From Variovorax paradoxus (GTDB lineage: Bacteria; Pseudomonadota; Gammaproteobacteria; Burkholderiales; Burkholderiaceae_C), in NCBI RefSeq assembly GCF_009498455.1, contig NZ_CP045644.1:434001-498000 (forward strand): a stretch of 64,000 nt of DNA. The letters run 5' to 3'. The notes under the pieces are model-generated. The model ran no database searches, had not been told where the DNA came from, and was given only the letters and a program-made list of their open reading frames with translations. This document shows, piece by piece, positions 17,040 to 26,695 of this stretch (the stretch's first letter is position 1; every line of letters begins with the position of its first letter). The position numbers were made by a program, and so were the translations under genes.

Positions 17040-17942
17040 TCACAGGTCGAGCGTGGCGCGATCGATCTGGTAGTTCTGCGGTCCGCGTTGCGCAATCTTG
17101 AGCGCGCCGATGCGATTGCCGAGCGCTGCGCAGCGCGCCAGCGGCCATTCCTTTTCCAGGCCGTACAGCAGGCCGCCGCGCCATGCGTCGCCGCAACCCG
17201 TGGGCTCGATCACCGCTGTGGGCGTCACGCCGGGCACGTGCTCGCGTTCACCCTTCGTCCACACCTCACAGCCCTCAGCAGCCAGGGTGACCACGAGACC
17301 GCGCACGCGCTGCGAGATCTCGGCCAGGCTCCAGCCGGTGCGCTGCGACAGCATCTTGCCTTCGTAGTCGTTGACCACAACCCAGCTCGCGAGCTCGATG
17401 AAGTGACGCAGCGCGTCGCCGTCGAACATCGGAAGGCCCTGGCCCGGATCGAACACGAAGGGAATGCCGGCGGCGGCGAATTGCTCGGCGTGCTGCAGCA
17501 TCGCGTCGCGGCCATCGGGCGCGATGATGCCGAGCTTGATGTCTTCGCGCGCCACCACCTTCGTGACGTGCGCCTGCTGCATCGCGCCGGGGTGGAACGC
17601 CGTGATCTGGTTGTTGTCCGTGTCGTTCATGATCATCGCCTGCGCGGTGAAGGTGTCGTCGAGCTGACGCACGAACTCCGTGCTGATGCCCAGCGTGCGC
17701 ATGCGCTCGGCGTAGTCGGCGCCGTCGCTGCCCAGCGTGGCCATCGGCAGTGCCGTGCCGCCGAGTGCATTGAGGCTGTAGGCGATGTTGCCGGCGCAGC
17801 CGCCGAAGTCACGACGCAGGCCCGGCACCAGGAACGACACATTCAGGATGTGCAGCTGGTCCGGAAGGATCTGGTCGGCGAACCGGCCCTCGAAAGTCAT
17901 GATGGTGTCGAACGCGAGGGAACCGCAAATCACTGCTGCCAT
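17040..17942 (-). CDS. PfkB-family carbohydrate/nucleoside kinase
   Basis: A 300-residue ribokinase-fold sugar or nucleoside kinase. It shows the N-terminal GSLAFDTI, the glycine-rich substrate motif GGCAGNIAYSLNALGG (about 47-62) and the C-terminal signature EPTGCGDAWRGG (246-257) with catalytic Asp252. Close homologues in this group are often annotated as adenosine kinase, but the substrate cannot be settled from sequence alone. It is the last gene of the minus-strand block that begins upstream with accB, 58 bases after the DUF3426 gene. Confidence 0.82.
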   Translation of the reverse strand: MAAVICGSLAFDTIMTFEGRFADQILPDQLHILNVSFLVPGLRRDFGGCAGNIAYSLNALGGTALPMATLGSDGADYAERMRTLGISTEFVRQLDDTFTAQAMIMNDTDNNQITAFHPGAMQQAHVTKVVAREDIKLGIIAPDGRDAMLQHAEQFAAAGIPFVFDPGQGLPMFDGDALRHFIELASWVVVNDYEGKMLSQRTGWSLAEISQRVRGLVVTLAAEGCEVWTKGEREHVPGVTPTAVIEPTGCGDAWRGGLLYGLEKEWPLARCAALGNRIGALKIAQRGPQNYQIDRATLDL

Positions 17943-18000
17943 GGGTGGACCGTAGGTTGGATGAAAAAGGGAACGAACGGCGCGCGTGTCGGCGCTCCGC

Positions 18001-19380
18001 TCAGGGATAGAAAGCTTCGACGCGGTAGCCCGCGATCGGCGGCAACGCCGCTGCTTCGCTGGCCGACAGGGTCAGCGGCAGCGAGGCCGCACGGTCGGCA
18101 CGCGCGGCCAGCACGCCGGGCGCGCCGTAGTCGGTCGGTGTCAGCACGCGCCGCACGACAGCCTGCTCCTGCGAGTCGAGCAGCGACAGTTCGATGGCCG
18201 GCATGGCGAGCGGCACGGTCGCCGCATTGCGCAAGGTGAAGCTCAGCCGGTAGTCGTTGCCGCCGCTCTTCTCGCGCGCGAAGGCCGCGCCTTCGATCAC
18301 GATGTCGCCAATCTGGCGCAGTGGCGCGAGCTCGCAGCCGGTGTACTGGCACAGCGCCGACAGGGCCGGCCGCAGGTTCGGCTGACGCGCCACGATGCCG
18401 TCGCGTTCATGGCGAACCACCTGCACGATGAGGATCAACGCCGCGAGCACGGCCAACACCGCGATCAGGCGACGCGTGCCCTTGCGTTGCCAGAAGCCGA
18501 GAGACTTTTCGACCGGCTCCTCTTCTTCGGCGAAGGGATGGTCCTCGGGCGCCTCGAAGGTTGCGGAGAGCGAGAAGTCGGGCTCGCCTTCGGCACGGAT
18601 GCCGGGGCCGGGCAGCGGCGCGACCGCCGCTTCGTGCTGTTGCGCATCGCGGGCCTTGGCGTTCGCGATCTTGGCCGACTTGGCGCGCGCGCGGCGCAGC
18701 GCCTTCTGGATCAGGAGCTGGTCGTGGTCTTTTTCTTCCTGCTCACGCTCTCCAGCCGCGCCGTCGTCGTCCTCACCGGTCGCTGCGACCAGCCCGCGCA
18801 GCGCGGAACTGCGCGGCAGGTTGGGCAAGGGCGGCGCAGGCGACGGCGACGCGGGCGGCGGTGCGCCGAGGTTCAGGTCGATGTTCGGAAACGGCGGCAG
18901 CGAACTCGCGGGCGGACGCCATGCGGGTTCTCGGGTGTCAAGATCGGACCAGGGCTCGTCTGCAGAAAGTCCGTGCGCGGGCAGCGTCAGCGAGAAAGGC
19001 AGGGGCGGCGCGGCCGGCGCCGCGGCAGCGGTCGACAGGCCCGCCTCGTCGTGAGGCGCAGGCGTTGGCGCTTGCGGCTCGGACTCGTCGTCGAGAAAGT
19101 CTGCTTCCTCGACTGCTGCTGGCACCGCCGTCAGGTCGATGCGCGCATCCTCGAAAGACGCCACCAGTGCGGCCATAGAAGCCATCGGCGAAGAGGCCGG
19201 TGCGGGTGCCGGCGCCGCAGGCGCGGACGCAGCACCATCGGGCGCATCCTGCAGGTCGAGCGTGGCATCGAACACATGGCTGCAACGGCCGCAGCGCACC
19301 CAACCGTCCGAGATGCGAAGCTGGTCGCGCACCACCTTGAAGGTGGTGGTGCAGGCGGGGCAACGCGTGACGAGGCTCAT
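18001..19380 (-). CDS. DUF3426 zinc-ribbon membrane protein
   Basis: The 459-residue product begins with an MJ0042-type zinc ribbon (Cys7, Cys10, Cys30, Cys33). A long Ala/Pro-rich and then charged, presumably disordered region follows, with one membrane segment (303-322) and a C-terminal DUF3426 domain expected in the periplasm. The family is regularly found downstream of prmA in betaproteobacteria; its function is unknown. ATG 19380 (MSLVTRCPACTT) places the zinc ribbon at the N-terminus, as is normal for the family. Confidence 0.85.
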   Translation of the reverse strand: MSLVTRCPACTTTFKVVRDQLRISDGWVRCGRCSHVFDATLDLQDAPDGAASAPAAPAPAPASSPMASMAALVASFEDARIDLTAVPAAVEEADFLDDESEPQAPTPAPHDEAGLSTAAAAPAAPPLPFSLTLPAHGLSADEPWSDLDTREPAWRPPASSLPPFPNIDLNLGAPPPASPSPAPPLPNLPRSSALRGLVAATGEDDDGAAGEREQEEKDHDQLLIQKALRRARAKSAKIANAKARDAQQHEAAVAPLPGPGIRAEGEPDFSLSATFEAPEDHPFAEEEEPVEKSLGFWQRKGTRRLIAVLAVLAALILIVQVVRHERDGIVARQPNLRPALSALCQYTGCELAPLRQIGDIVIEGAAFAREKSGGNDYRLSFTLRNAATVPLAMPAIELSLLDSQEQAVVRRVLTPTDYGAPGVLAARADRAASLPLTLSASEAAALPPIAGYRVEAFYP

Positions 19381-19462
19381 GACGGGGCGATTGTAGGGTT
19401 GGGCCCTCGCCACTCAGGCAGGCGCCCGGGGCGCCCGCAGCGCGAGCGCCCGGCCGCGCGCT

Positions 19463-20353
19463 TCAGCAGCGCGCGGTCATGAGGATCCAGCCGTCCTCGG
19501 TGTCGCTGACTTCGAGCGCGGCGTAGGGCGCATAGGCTGCCTTCAGCTCGTCGGCCTGGCGCTCGAGGATGCCGGCCAGCACCAGCGAACCGCCGGCGGC
19601 CACGTGGCTGCGCAGCAGCGGCGCCAGCACCTTGAGCGGCGTCGCGAGGATGTTGGCGAGCACCGTCTGGTACTCGCCCTTGGCCGCTTCAGGCAGGCCG
19701 GCGTTCAGTTGCACGCTGTTGGCTTCGGCGTTGAGGCGGGTCGAGGAGACCGCGGCCTCGTCGATGTCGACGGCGTCGATGGTGCGCGCGCCGAACTTCG
19801 CTGCACCGATGGCCAGGATGCCGGAGCCGCAGCCGTAGTCGAGCACGCGCTGGTCGGCAAAAGCGCCCTCGCCTTGCGTCGCGATCCAGCGCAGGCACAT
19901 GCGCGTGGTCGGGTGCGTGCCGGTGCCGAAGGCCAGGCCCGGGTCGAGCCGGATCACCTGCCTGGCTTGTGCCGGTGGCTCGTGCCAGGTGGGCACGATC
20001 CAGAACTCGGGCGTGATCTCGACCGGCGCGAACTGCGATTGCGTGAGCCGCACCCAGTCCTGATCGGGCACCGACGCCACGCCGAGCACCGCACAACCGC
20101 CGAAGAGGTCCTGCAGCGCGAGCACCGAGGCGGCCTCGTTGGCAGCAGCTTCATCGGGGAACAGCGCGATCACGCGCGAACGCTGCCAACCCTCCTTGGG
20201 CGGCGGCATGCCGGGCTCGCCGAACAGGGCCTGCTCGGCATCGGTCTGCGCGTCGGCGTCTTCGACCGACACGCTCAGCGCATCGAGTGCGTCGAGCGCG
20301 TCGCCGAGCCATTCGACCCGGTCTTCCGGCGCCATCAGGCGGAGTTCAAACAT
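19463..20353 (-). CDS. prmA: Ribosomal protein L11 methyltransferase PrmA
   Basis: PrmA trimethylates ribosomal protein L11 using S-adenosylmethionine. The 296-residue product has the short N-terminal domain that grips L11 and a class I methyltransferase domain with FGTGTHPTTRMCL and VLDYGCGSGILAIGA. The frame continues open upstream through accC, but MFELRLMAPEDRVEWLGD at 20353 is the family start. It follows accC by 23 bases in the same direction. Confidence 0.95.
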   Translation of the reverse strand: MFELRLMAPEDRVEWLGDALDALDALSVSVEDADAQTDAEQALFGEPGMPPPKEGWQRSRVIALFPDEAAANEAASVLALQDLFGGCAVLGVASVPDQDWVRLTQSQFAPVEITPEFWIVPTWHEPPAQARQVIRLDPGLAFGTGTHPTTRMCLRWIATQGEGAFADQRVLDYGCGSGILAIGAAKFGARTIDAVDIDEAAVSSTRLNAEANSVQLNAGLPEAAKGEYQTVLANILATPLKVLAPLLRSHVAAGGSLVLAGILERQADELKAAYAPYAALEVSDTEDGWILMTARC

Positions 20354-20376
20354 ACAGGGCGTTTTCGCGCGTGGAC

Positions 20377-21726
20377 TCAGCGCTTGTGCGCTGCGAGCCA
20401 CTCTTCGAGGTAATGGATGTTCGTGCCGCCGCTCATGAACTTGGCGTCGACCATCAGCTCGCGGTGCAGCGGCATGTTGGTCTGGATGCCTTCGATCACG
20501 GTCTCGTTCAGGGCCGTGCGCATGCGCGCCATGGCCTGTTCGCGCGTGTCGCCGTACACGATGATCTTGCCGATCATCGAGTCGTAGTTCGGGGGCACGA
20601 AGTAGTTGGTGTACACGTGCGAGTCGACGCGAACGCCCGGGCCGCCCGGCGGGTGCCACATGGTGATGCGGCCCGGCGACGGTGTGAACTTCCACGGGTC
20701 TTCGGCGTTGATGCGCACTTCGATGGCGTGGCCGCGCATCTCGATCTGGCGCTGCGTGAACGGCAGCTTCTCGCCCGCGGCGACCATGATCTGCGTCTTC
20801 ACGATGTCGATGCCGGTGGTGAACTCCGTCACCGGATGCTCCACCTGCACGCGCGTGTTCATCTCGATGAAGTAGAACTCGCCGTTTTCGTACAGGAACT
20901 CGAAGGTGCCGGCGCCGCGGTAGCCGATCTTCTTGCAGGCGGCTGCACAGCGCTCGCCGATCTTCTCGATCAGCTTGCGCGGAATGCCGGGGGCCGGCGA
21001 TTCCTCGATCACCTTCTGGTGGCGGCGCTGCATGGAGCAGTCGCGCTCGCCCAGGTAGACGGCGTTCTTGTGCTTGTCCGCGAGGATCTGGATTTCGATG
21101 TGGCGCGGGTTCTGGAGAAACTTCTCCATGTACACGGCCGGATTGTTGAAGGCCGCGCCGGCTTCCGCCTTGGTCATCTGGATCGCGTTGACCAGCGCCG
21201 CCTCGGTGTGCACCACGCGCATGCCGCGACCACCGCCGCCGCCTGCCGCCTTGATGATGACCGGGTAGCCGATCGCGCGGGCGATGCGCTTGTTGGTGGC
21301 GGCGTCGTCGGACAGTTCGCCTTCCGAGCCGGGCACGCAAGGCACGCCGGCCTTGATCATGGCCTGCTTGGCCGAGACCTTGTCACCCATCGTGCGGATG
21401 TTGTCGGGCGTCGGGCCGATGAACTGGAAGCCGCTTTGCTCCACGCGTTCGGCGAAATTGGCGTTCTCGCTGAGGAAACCGTAGCCGGGGTGAATGGCTT
21501 CGGCGTCCGTCACCTCGGCGGCCGAGATGATGGCCGGCATGTTGAGGTAGCTCAGGCCTGACGGCGCGGGGCCGATGCAGACGGCTTCCTGTGCCAGCTT
21601 GACGTACTTGGCGTCGCGATCAGCCTCGGAATAGACCATCACGGCCTTGATGCCCATCTCGCTGCAGGCACGCTGGATCCGAAGGGCAATCTCGCCGCGA
21701 TTGGCGACCAGAATCTTCTTGAACAT
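20377..21726 (-). CDS. accC: Acetyl-CoA carboxylase, biotin carboxylase subunit
   Basis: AccC uses ATP and bicarbonate to carboxylate the biotin on AccB, the first half-reaction of fatty acid synthesis. The 449-residue product has the normal length and the full biotin carboxylase layout: [16 protein letters not shown] at the N-terminus, the glycine-rich ATP-grasp loop [11 protein letters not shown], and [14 protein letters not shown] in the catalytic region. It starts two bases after accB stops. Confidence 0.98.
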   Translation of the reverse strand: MFKKILVANRGEIALRIQRACSEMGIKAVMVYSEADRDAKYVKLAQEAVCIGPAPSGLSYLNMPAIISAAEVTDAEAIHPGYGFLSENANFAERVEQSGFQFIGPTPDNIRTMGDKVSAKQAMIKAGVPCVPGSEGELSDDAATNKRIARAIGYPVIIKAAGGGGGRGMRVVHTEAALVNAIQMTKAEAGAAFNNPAVYMEKFLQNPRHIEIQILADKHKNAVYLGERDCSMQRRHQKVIEESPAPGIPRKLIEKIGERCAAACKKIGYRGAGTFEFLYENGEFYFIEMNTRVQVEHPVTEFTTGIDIVKTQIMVAAGEKLPFTQRQIEMRGHAIEVRINAEDPWKFTPSPGRITMWHPPGGPGVRVDSHVYTNYFVPPNYDSMIGKIIVYGDTREQAMARMRTALNETVIEGIQTNMPLHRELMVDAKFMSGGTNIHYLEEWLAAHKR

Positions 21727-21728
21727 GC

Positions 21729-22187
21729 TTACTCGATGATGAACAGCGGCTGGCCGTATTCGACCGCCTGGCCGTTTTCGCCGAGGATCTGCGTGACCGT
21801 GCCGGACTTGTCGGCCTCGATTTCGTTGAGGATCTTCATCGCCTCGATGATGCAGACCGTGTCGCCCTCGTTCACCTTGCTGCCGACTTCGACGAAGGCC
21901 GCAGCACCGGGGCTGGACGAACGGTAGAAGGTGCCGACCATCGGCGACTTCACGGCATGGCCGCTCGGGGCGGCTTCGACGGCGGGGGCCGCGGCGGCCG
22001 GGGCGGCAGCACCAGCCACGGGCGCTGCAACAGCGGGCGCGGCGGCCAGGGTCTGCACGTACTGCACGGGGGCGGCACCGCCACCCTTGACGATGCGGAC
22101 CTTGCCTTCGGTTTCGGTGATTTCCAGTTCGGAAATATTCGATTCGGACACCAGATCGATCAGTGTCTTGAGTTTGCGCAGATCCAT
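21729..22187 (-). CDS. accB: Biotin carboxyl carrier protein of acetyl-CoA carboxylase
   Basis: AccB carries the biotin that shuttles CO2 between AccC and the carboxyltransferase. The 152-residue product has the conserved N-terminal region, a flexible Ala/Pro linker (about 47-75) and the biotinyl domain with EAMKI, Lys118 being the biotinylated residue. A small hairpin (CCGAAAA with TTTTCGG, 22232-22252) lies in the region just upstream and may act as a leader structure or a weak end for the preceding gene. Confidence 0.97.
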   Translation of the reverse strand: MDLRKLKTLIDLVSESNISELEITETEGKVRIVKGGGAAPVQYVQTLAAAPAVAAPVAGAAAPAAAAPAVEAAPSGHAVKSPMVGTFYRSSSPGAAAFVEVGSKVNEGDTVCIIEAMKILNEIEADKSGTVTQILGENGQAVEYGQPLFIIE

Positions 22188-22288
22188 GGGACTCCAGTGC
22201 CAGCTTTGCCGGTCTTTAGGAAAGAACTTGACCGAAAACCGTCGATTTTCGGCGTTTGGCGTCTAACGCCAGCTTGTGTATTTAAATT

Positions 22289-22849
22289 CTAACCGTGAAC
22301 AAGTTGGCGTCGCCAAGCGTCCAGGTCGGTGGTTTCAAGCTTGCCCATTTTACGAGCCAGTACCGAACCGTCGCCGTGGAGTACCAAGGTGAACGGCAGG
22401 CCGCCCCCAGTGTTACCCAGATTCTTGACCAGTTCCATGCCCTGCAACCCGGCCAATGCGGTCGGGTAAGTGACGGGCGTGCGCTGCAGGAACTTGCGCA
22501 CGGCACTCGGTTGATCAATGGCCAAGCCTACAACTTGCCAGCCGTTGGCACCATGTTCACGGAAAAAGGCGTCGATCATCGGCATTTCTTCGACGCAGGG
22601 TGGGCACCACGTGGCCCAGAAGTTGAGCAGCACGGGCTTGCCGCGCAGGCTCGTCAGGGCCAGCTCGCCGCCTTCGGGGCGCTCGAAACGCTGGTCCCAG
22701 AACATGGCCGCATCGAGCTTTTCGCCGCCTTTGGCCGCCACGCCGCTGTCATTGCGCTCCCGCCACCAGGCGCCGGCCACGCCGGCCGCGGCAGCGACTG
22801 CCGCCACGCCGGCATACAGCATGCCGCGTCGTGTGGGCGTTGAAGTCAT
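22289..22849 (-). CDS. TlpA-like thioredoxin-family protein
   Basis: A 186-residue membrane-anchored periplasmic thioredoxin. An N-terminal hydrophobic segment (about 9-28, preceded by Arg-Arg) is followed by a thioredoxin fold with the active site WCPPC (Cys82, Cys85). TlpA/ResA-type proteins reduce disulfides, for example in apocytochrome c or oxidase assembly; the specific partner here is unknown. Its start is immediately next to the stop of the upstream gene, so the two are probably co-translated. Confidence 0.85.
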   Translation of the reverse strand: MTSTPTRRGMLYAGVAAVAAAAGVAGAWWRERNDSGVAAKGGEKLDAAMFWDQRFERPEGGELALTSLRGKPVLLNFWATWCPPCVEEMPMIDAFFREHGANGWQVVGLAIDQPSAVRKFLQRTPVTYPTALAGLQGMELVKNLGNTGGGLPFTLVLHGDGSVLARKMGKLETTDLDAWRRQLVHG

Positions 22850-23446
22850 TCACTGGTCCTTTTCTTGTTCAATGCGTCGGCGCAGCGCGTTCAGGTCGCC
22901 GCGCGGCGCTCGCCCCTGGGCGTCGGGCTTGAGGGCGCCGCGCAGGTCATCGAGGTCGTACACCAGCAGGTGCACCCCGATTTCCTCGCCCAGCGCCCGG
23001 CTCGGCGCGTGGACGCTGAGGGCTTCGACCTGCTCGCCATGGAAGCCGGTCACCATGCGCGGCTCGTAGTCCACGTGGTGATCGATCAGGGCGATTTCGG
23101 CCGACTTGGAATCATCGCAGAACAATTGAATATAAATGTCTGACAAACGTGTGGCCGTGCCGTGCCAGACGGCGCCGCCGACATGCGGCCGGAACACGGC
23201 CATGCGCTCCATCCATTCGAGCGCGAGCAGACGCAGCGCGTGCAGTTCCTGGGGCTGGGTGTCGGCGCAGAAGAGCGCGATGTAGTCGCGCACCTCGGCC
23301 TCGACCTCGTCATTGTTGGGCAGCGCGGTGCGCGTCGGAAGGCCGAGTTCGCGCAGCGCCCGACGCTTGGCCGGGCCGTACTCGAGCCCCTCCTCGACGA
23401 CGAGTCGGGCGGCAACGGCTGCGATTTCACGCTTGGACGTGTCCAT
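22850..23446 (-). CDS. Unrecognised protein, possible nucleotidyltransferase-like fold
   Basis: The 198-residue product matches no family I can name with certainty. A central stretch GGAVWHGTATRLSDIYIQLF resembles the GS...R..SDID motif of minimal nucleotidyltransferases, but the usual second acidic residue is replaced (SDIY), so activity is doubtful. The N-terminal part, EYGPAKRRALRELGLP, looks helical and DNA- or RNA-binding-like. ATG 23446 (MDTSKREIAAVAARL) is preferred over an in-frame upstream start. It is divergent from mpl across 101 bases. Confidence 0.6.
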   Translation of the reverse strand: MDTSKREIAAVAARLVVEEGLEYGPAKRRALRELGLPTRTALPNNDEVEAEVRDYIALFCADTQPQELHALRLLALEWMERMAVFRPHVGGAVWHGTATRLSDIYIQLFCDDSKSAEIALIDHHVDYEPRMVTGFHGEQVEALSVHAPSRALGEEIGVHLLVYDLDDLRGALKPDAQGRAPRGDLNALRRRIEQEKDQ

Positions 23447-23547
23447 CGGGGCATTTTGCCCGCTGCGGACGCCCCTCACATGAACATCAGTACGGCGCCC
23501 GGGGCGAAGCGGCCGGGGCACCCTCAGCGCCTCCCTAGAATTGGCCG

Positions 23548-24960
23548 ATGCACATTCATATTCTGGGTATCTGCGGCACGTTCATGGGCGGTGTGGCCGC
23601 TCTCGCACGCGAAGCAGGCCACCGGGTCACGGGCTGCGACGCCGGCGTGTACCCCCCGATGAGCGACCAGTTGCGCGCGCTCGGCATCGACCTGATCGAA
23701 GGCTTCGGCGCCGACCAGCTGGCCCTCGCCCCCGACATGTTCGTGGTCGGCAACGTGGTCTCGCGGGCCCCGCTGCCCGACGGCAGCCCCAAGTTCCCGC
23801 TGATGGAAGCCATCCTCGACGCCGGCAAGCCCTACACCAGCGGCCCGCAGTGGCTGGCCGAGCACGTGCTGCAGGGCCGGCATGTGCTGGCCGTGGCCGG
23901 CACGCACGGCAAGACGACCACCACCTCGATGCTGGCCTGGGTGCTCGAACAAGGCGGCAAGGCGCCCGGCTTCCTGGTCGGCGGCGTGCCGCTCGACTTC
24001 GGCGTGTCGGCCCGCCTCGGGGACGGCCCGGCTTTCGTGATCGAGGCCGACGAGTACGACACCGCCTTCTTCGACAAGCGCAGCAAGTTCGTTCATTACC
24101 GGCCGCGCACCGCGGTGCTGAACAACCTGGAGTTCGATCACGCCGACATCTTTGACGATCTGGCTGCCATCGAACGCCAGTTCCATCACCTCGTGCGCAC
24201 CGTGCCCGGCACCGGGCGCCTGGTGGTAAACGCCACCGAAGAAAGCCTGCAGCGCGTGCTGGCCCAGGGCTGCTGGAGCGAACTCGCCCGCTTCGGGGAC
24301 GGCGGTCCGGCCACGGAGTGGCAAGCGCGCGGCACGCACGACGCCTTCGACGTGCTGCACCGCGGCGAAGTGGTCGGCCGGGTCGAGTGGGCACTCTCGG
24401 GCCTGCACAACCAGATGAACGCGCTGGCCGCCATCGCGGCCGCCGACCACGTGGGCGTGCCGCCGGCCGAGGCCGCCCGCGCGCTCGGGCGCTTTCGCAA
24501 CGTGCGCCGCCGCATGGAGTTGCGCGGCACGGTCGAGGGCAAGAACGGCGCGATCACCGTGTACGACGACTTCGCGCACCACCCCACCGCGATCCGCACC
24601 ACGCTCGACGGGCTGCGCAAGAAGCTCGATGACGCGGGCAAGCAAAGTGAGCGCATCCTCGCCGCCTTCGAGCCGCGCAGCAACACGATGAAGCTGGGCG
24701 TGATGGCCGCGCAACTGCCCTGGAGCCTGGCATCGGCCGACCTGTCGTTCTGCCACACGGCCGGCCTCGACTGGGACGCCGCCGCCGCGCTGGCGCCGAT
24801 GGGCGCACGCGCTCAGGTCGCCGGCGCCATCGAGCCGCTGGTGCAGCAGGTCGTGGCCGCGGCGCGGCCGGGCGATCACATCGTCTGCATGAGCAACGGC
24901 GGCTTCGGCGGCGTGCACGAGAAACTGCTGGACGCCCTGCGCGCCGCCCACGGGTCATGA
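23548..24960 (+). CDS. mpl: UDP-MurNAc:L-alanyl-gamma-D-Glu-mesoDAP ligase Mpl
   Basis: Mpl re-attaches the recycled tripeptide L-Ala-D-Glu-mesoDAP to UDP-MurNAc, bypassing three synthesis steps. The 470-residue product has the Mur-ligase layout: an N-terminal ILGICGTFMGG nucleotide-binding loop, the central P-loop GTHGKTTTT (118-126), EADEYDTAFFDKRSK, and a C-terminal domain with YDDFAHHPTAIR. This last and the overall length separate Mpl from MurC, which is present elsewhere in the window. It overlaps the following cupin gene by 4 bases. Confidence 0.96.
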   Translation: MHIHILGICGTFMGGVAALAREAGHRVTGCDAGVYPPMSDQLRALGIDLIEGFGADQLALAPDMFVVGNVVSRAPLPDGSPKFPLMEAILDAGKPYTSGPQWLAEHVLQGRHVLAVAGTHGKTTTTSMLAWVLEQGGKAPGFLVGGVPLDFGVSARLGDGPAFVIEADEYDTAFFDKRSKFVHYRPRTAVLNNLEFDHADIFDDLAAIERQFHHLVRTVPGTGRLVVNATEESLQRVLAQGCWSELARFGDGGPATEWQARGTHDAFDVLHRGEVVGRVEWALSGLHNQMNALAAIAAADHVGVPPAEAARALGRFRNVRRRMELRGTVEGKNGAITVYDDFAHHPTAIRTTLDGLRKKLDDAGKQSERILAAFEPRSNTMKLGVMAAQLPWSLASADLSFCHTAGLDWDAAAALAPMGARAQVAGAIEPLVQQVVAAARPGDHIVCMSNGGFGGVHEKLLDALRAAHGS

Positions 24961-25466
24961 GCGGCATGCGCGCGCGTGAACTGATCGACACCCTGAAGCT
25001 CCAGCCCCACCCCGAGGGCGGCTGGTACAGCGAGGTGTTCCGGTCGGCCGCGCGCGTGACGCCCACCAATGGCCGCGCGCCCCGCAGCGCGCTGACCAGC
25101 ATCTATTTCCTGCTCGAAGCGCACCAGCATTCGCGCTGGCACCGGGTGCTGTCCGATGAAGTCTGGGTGCATCTGGAAGGCGTGCCGCTGGCGCTGTGGA
25201 CCTGCGACGCGACGATGCGGACTGCGCCGGCCCACGTGAAGCTGGGCCCTGTCGATATCCACGGCACCCGGCCGCAGCACGTGGTGCCCGCCGGCCAGTG
25301 GCAGGCCGCGCGCCCGATCCAGGGCCACGCGGCCGGCGACTACACGCTGGTCGCCTGCATGGTCGGGCCGGGCTTCGACTTCGCGGACTTCTCGCTGGTG
25401 CCGCAGGGCAGCGACGAGGCGGCGTCGATGCGGCACCACTGGCCCGACCTGGCCCACATGCTCTAA
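24957..25466 (+). CDS. Cupin-fold DUF985 protein
   Basis: The 169-residue product fits the DUF985 family: a compact double-stranded beta-helix with LQPHPEGGWYSEVFRS at the start and SRWHRVLSDEVWVHLEG in the core. The conserved His and Glu residues could hold a metal or a sugar. The biochemical role is unknown. It overlaps the mpl stop (ATGA), so it is translated with mpl, but a functional link to muropeptide recycling is only inference. It converges on aroG with 11 bases between the stops. Confidence 0.82.
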   Translation: MSGMRARELIDTLKLQPHPEGGWYSEVFRSAARVTPTNGRAPRSALTSIYFLLEAHQHSRWHRVLSDEVWVHLEGVPLALWTCDATMRTAPAHVKLGPVDIHGTRPQHVVPAGQWQAARPIQGHAAGDYTLVACMVGPGFDFADFSLVPQGSDEAASMRHHWPDLAHML

Positions 25467-25477
25467 CTAACTACGCT

Positions 25478-26599
25478 TCAGCCCCGGCGCTGCTTGACGG
25501 CTTGAGACAAGGTCTCGAGCACCTGCACCGAATCGTCCCAGCCGATGCACGCATCGGTGATGCTCTTGCCGTACTCGAGGCCCGACAGCTGGTCCTTGCC
25601 CGGCGTGAACTTCTGGGCGCCCGCCTGCAGGTGGCTTTCGATCATCACGCCGAACACGCGCTTGGAGCCACCGGCGATCTGGTCGGCGATGTCCTTGGCC
25701 ACGTCGATCTGCTTCTGGTGCTGCTTGGAGCTGTTGGCGTGGCTGCAGTCGACCATGAGCGTGGGCGGCAGCTTGGCGGCCTCGAGATCCTTGCACGCGG
25801 CTTCGACGCTGGCGGCGTCGTAGTTCGGCGTCTTGCCGCCGCGCAGGATCACGTGGCAGTCGCGGTTGCCGTTGGTCTGCACGATCGCGACCTGGCCGTT
25901 CTTGTGCACCGACAGGAAGTGGTGGCCGCGCGCCGCCGCCTGAATGGCGTCGGTGGCGATGCGGATGTTGCCGTCGGTGCCGTTCTTGAAGCCGATGGGC
26001 GCCGACAGGCCTGAGGCCAGTTCGCGGTGCACCTGGCTTTCGGTGGTGCGCGCACCGATGGCGCCCCAGGCGATCAGGTCACCGATGTACTGCGGCGAGA
26101 TCACGTCGAGGAACTCGCTGCCCGCCGGCAGGCCCAGGCGGTTGATGTCGATCAGCAGCTGGCGCGCAATGCGCAGGCCTTCGTCGATGCGATAGCTCTC
26201 GTCCAGGTACGGGTCGTTGATGAGCCCCTTCCAGCCGACCGTGGTGCGCGGCTTTTCGAAGTACACGCGCATCACGATTTCCAGCGTGCCGGCGTACTTG
26301 TCGCGCTCGGCCTTGAGGCGGCGGGCGTACTCGAGGGCCGCGGCCGGGTCGTGGATCGAACACGGGCCCATGATCACCAGCAGCCGGTCGTCCTTGCCGG
26401 CCATGATGTTGTGGATGCCCCGGCGGGTGCCGGTGATCAGCGTTTCGATCGGCGTGCCGCGGATCGGGAAGAAGCGGATCAGATGTTCGGGAGGGGGGAG
26501 CACGTTGATGTCCTTGATGCGTTCGTCGTCGGTCTTGCTGGTTTTTTCGACGCTCGCATACCAGCTGTCGCCGGTGGGAGGGGTGTTCGTGCTCATCAT
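25478..26599 (-). CDS. aroG: 3-deoxy-7-phosphoheptulonate synthase, class I
   Basis: DAHP synthase condenses phosphoenolpyruvate and erythrose 4-phosphate, the entry step of the shikimate pathway. The 373-residue product is a class I enzyme of the AroF/G/H type, with LLVIMGPCSIHDP, the substrate-binding KPRTTVGWKG and IGARTTESQVHRE, and SHANSSK near the C-terminus. Two adjacent ATG codons (26599 and 26596) follow an AAGGAAG site; the second has the better spacing. Transcription is evidently controlled by the attenuator just upstream. Which aromatic amino acid inhibits the enzyme allosterically cannot be told. Confidence 0.96.
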   Translation of the reverse strand: MMSTNTPPTGDSWYASVEKTSKTDDERIKDINVLPPPEHLIRFFPIRGTPIETLITGTRRGIHNIMAGKDDRLLVIMGPCSIHDPAAALEYARRLKAERDKYAGTLEIVMRVYFEKPRTTVGWKGLINDPYLDESYRIDEGLRIARQLLIDINRLGLPAGSEFLDVISPQYIGDLIAWGAIGARTTESQVHRELASGLSAPIGFKNGTDGNIRIATDAIQAAARGHHFLSVHKNGQVAIVQTNGNRDCHVILRGGKTPNYDAASVEAACKDLEAAKLPPTLMVDCSHANSSKQHQKQIDVAKDIADQIAGGSKRVFGVMIESHLQAGAQKFTPGKDQLSGLEYGKSITDACIGWDDSVQVLETLSQAVKQRRG

Positions 26600-26636
26600 T
26601 TCTTCCTTGTTGGTGTGAATGAAAAATCGTCAGGGC

Positions 26637-26674
26637 ATAAAAAAACCGCCGGGGGCTGGAAGCCACCGGCGGTT
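26637..26674 (-). terminator. Attenuator terminator of aroG
   Basis: On the minus strand AACCGCCGG (26666-26674) pairs with CCGGCGGTT (26644-26652), with an inner stem AGCC/GGCT, followed by a run of seven T. The 5' arm can instead pair with CCGGCGG inside the leader peptide codons (26715-26721), which itself can pair with GTCCGCC at the leader start (26762-26768). This gives the classical alternative 1:2, 2:3, 3:4 foldings. Confidence 0.88.
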
Positions 26675-26695
26675 CTGGGAGGGTGTTCGTTTGCT

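Noticed and set aside
22232..22252. Hairpin upstream of accB as a possible riboswitch or terminator
   Set aside because: It is a simple 7-bp stem without a T run and without a recognisable conserved core; noted in the accB entry only.
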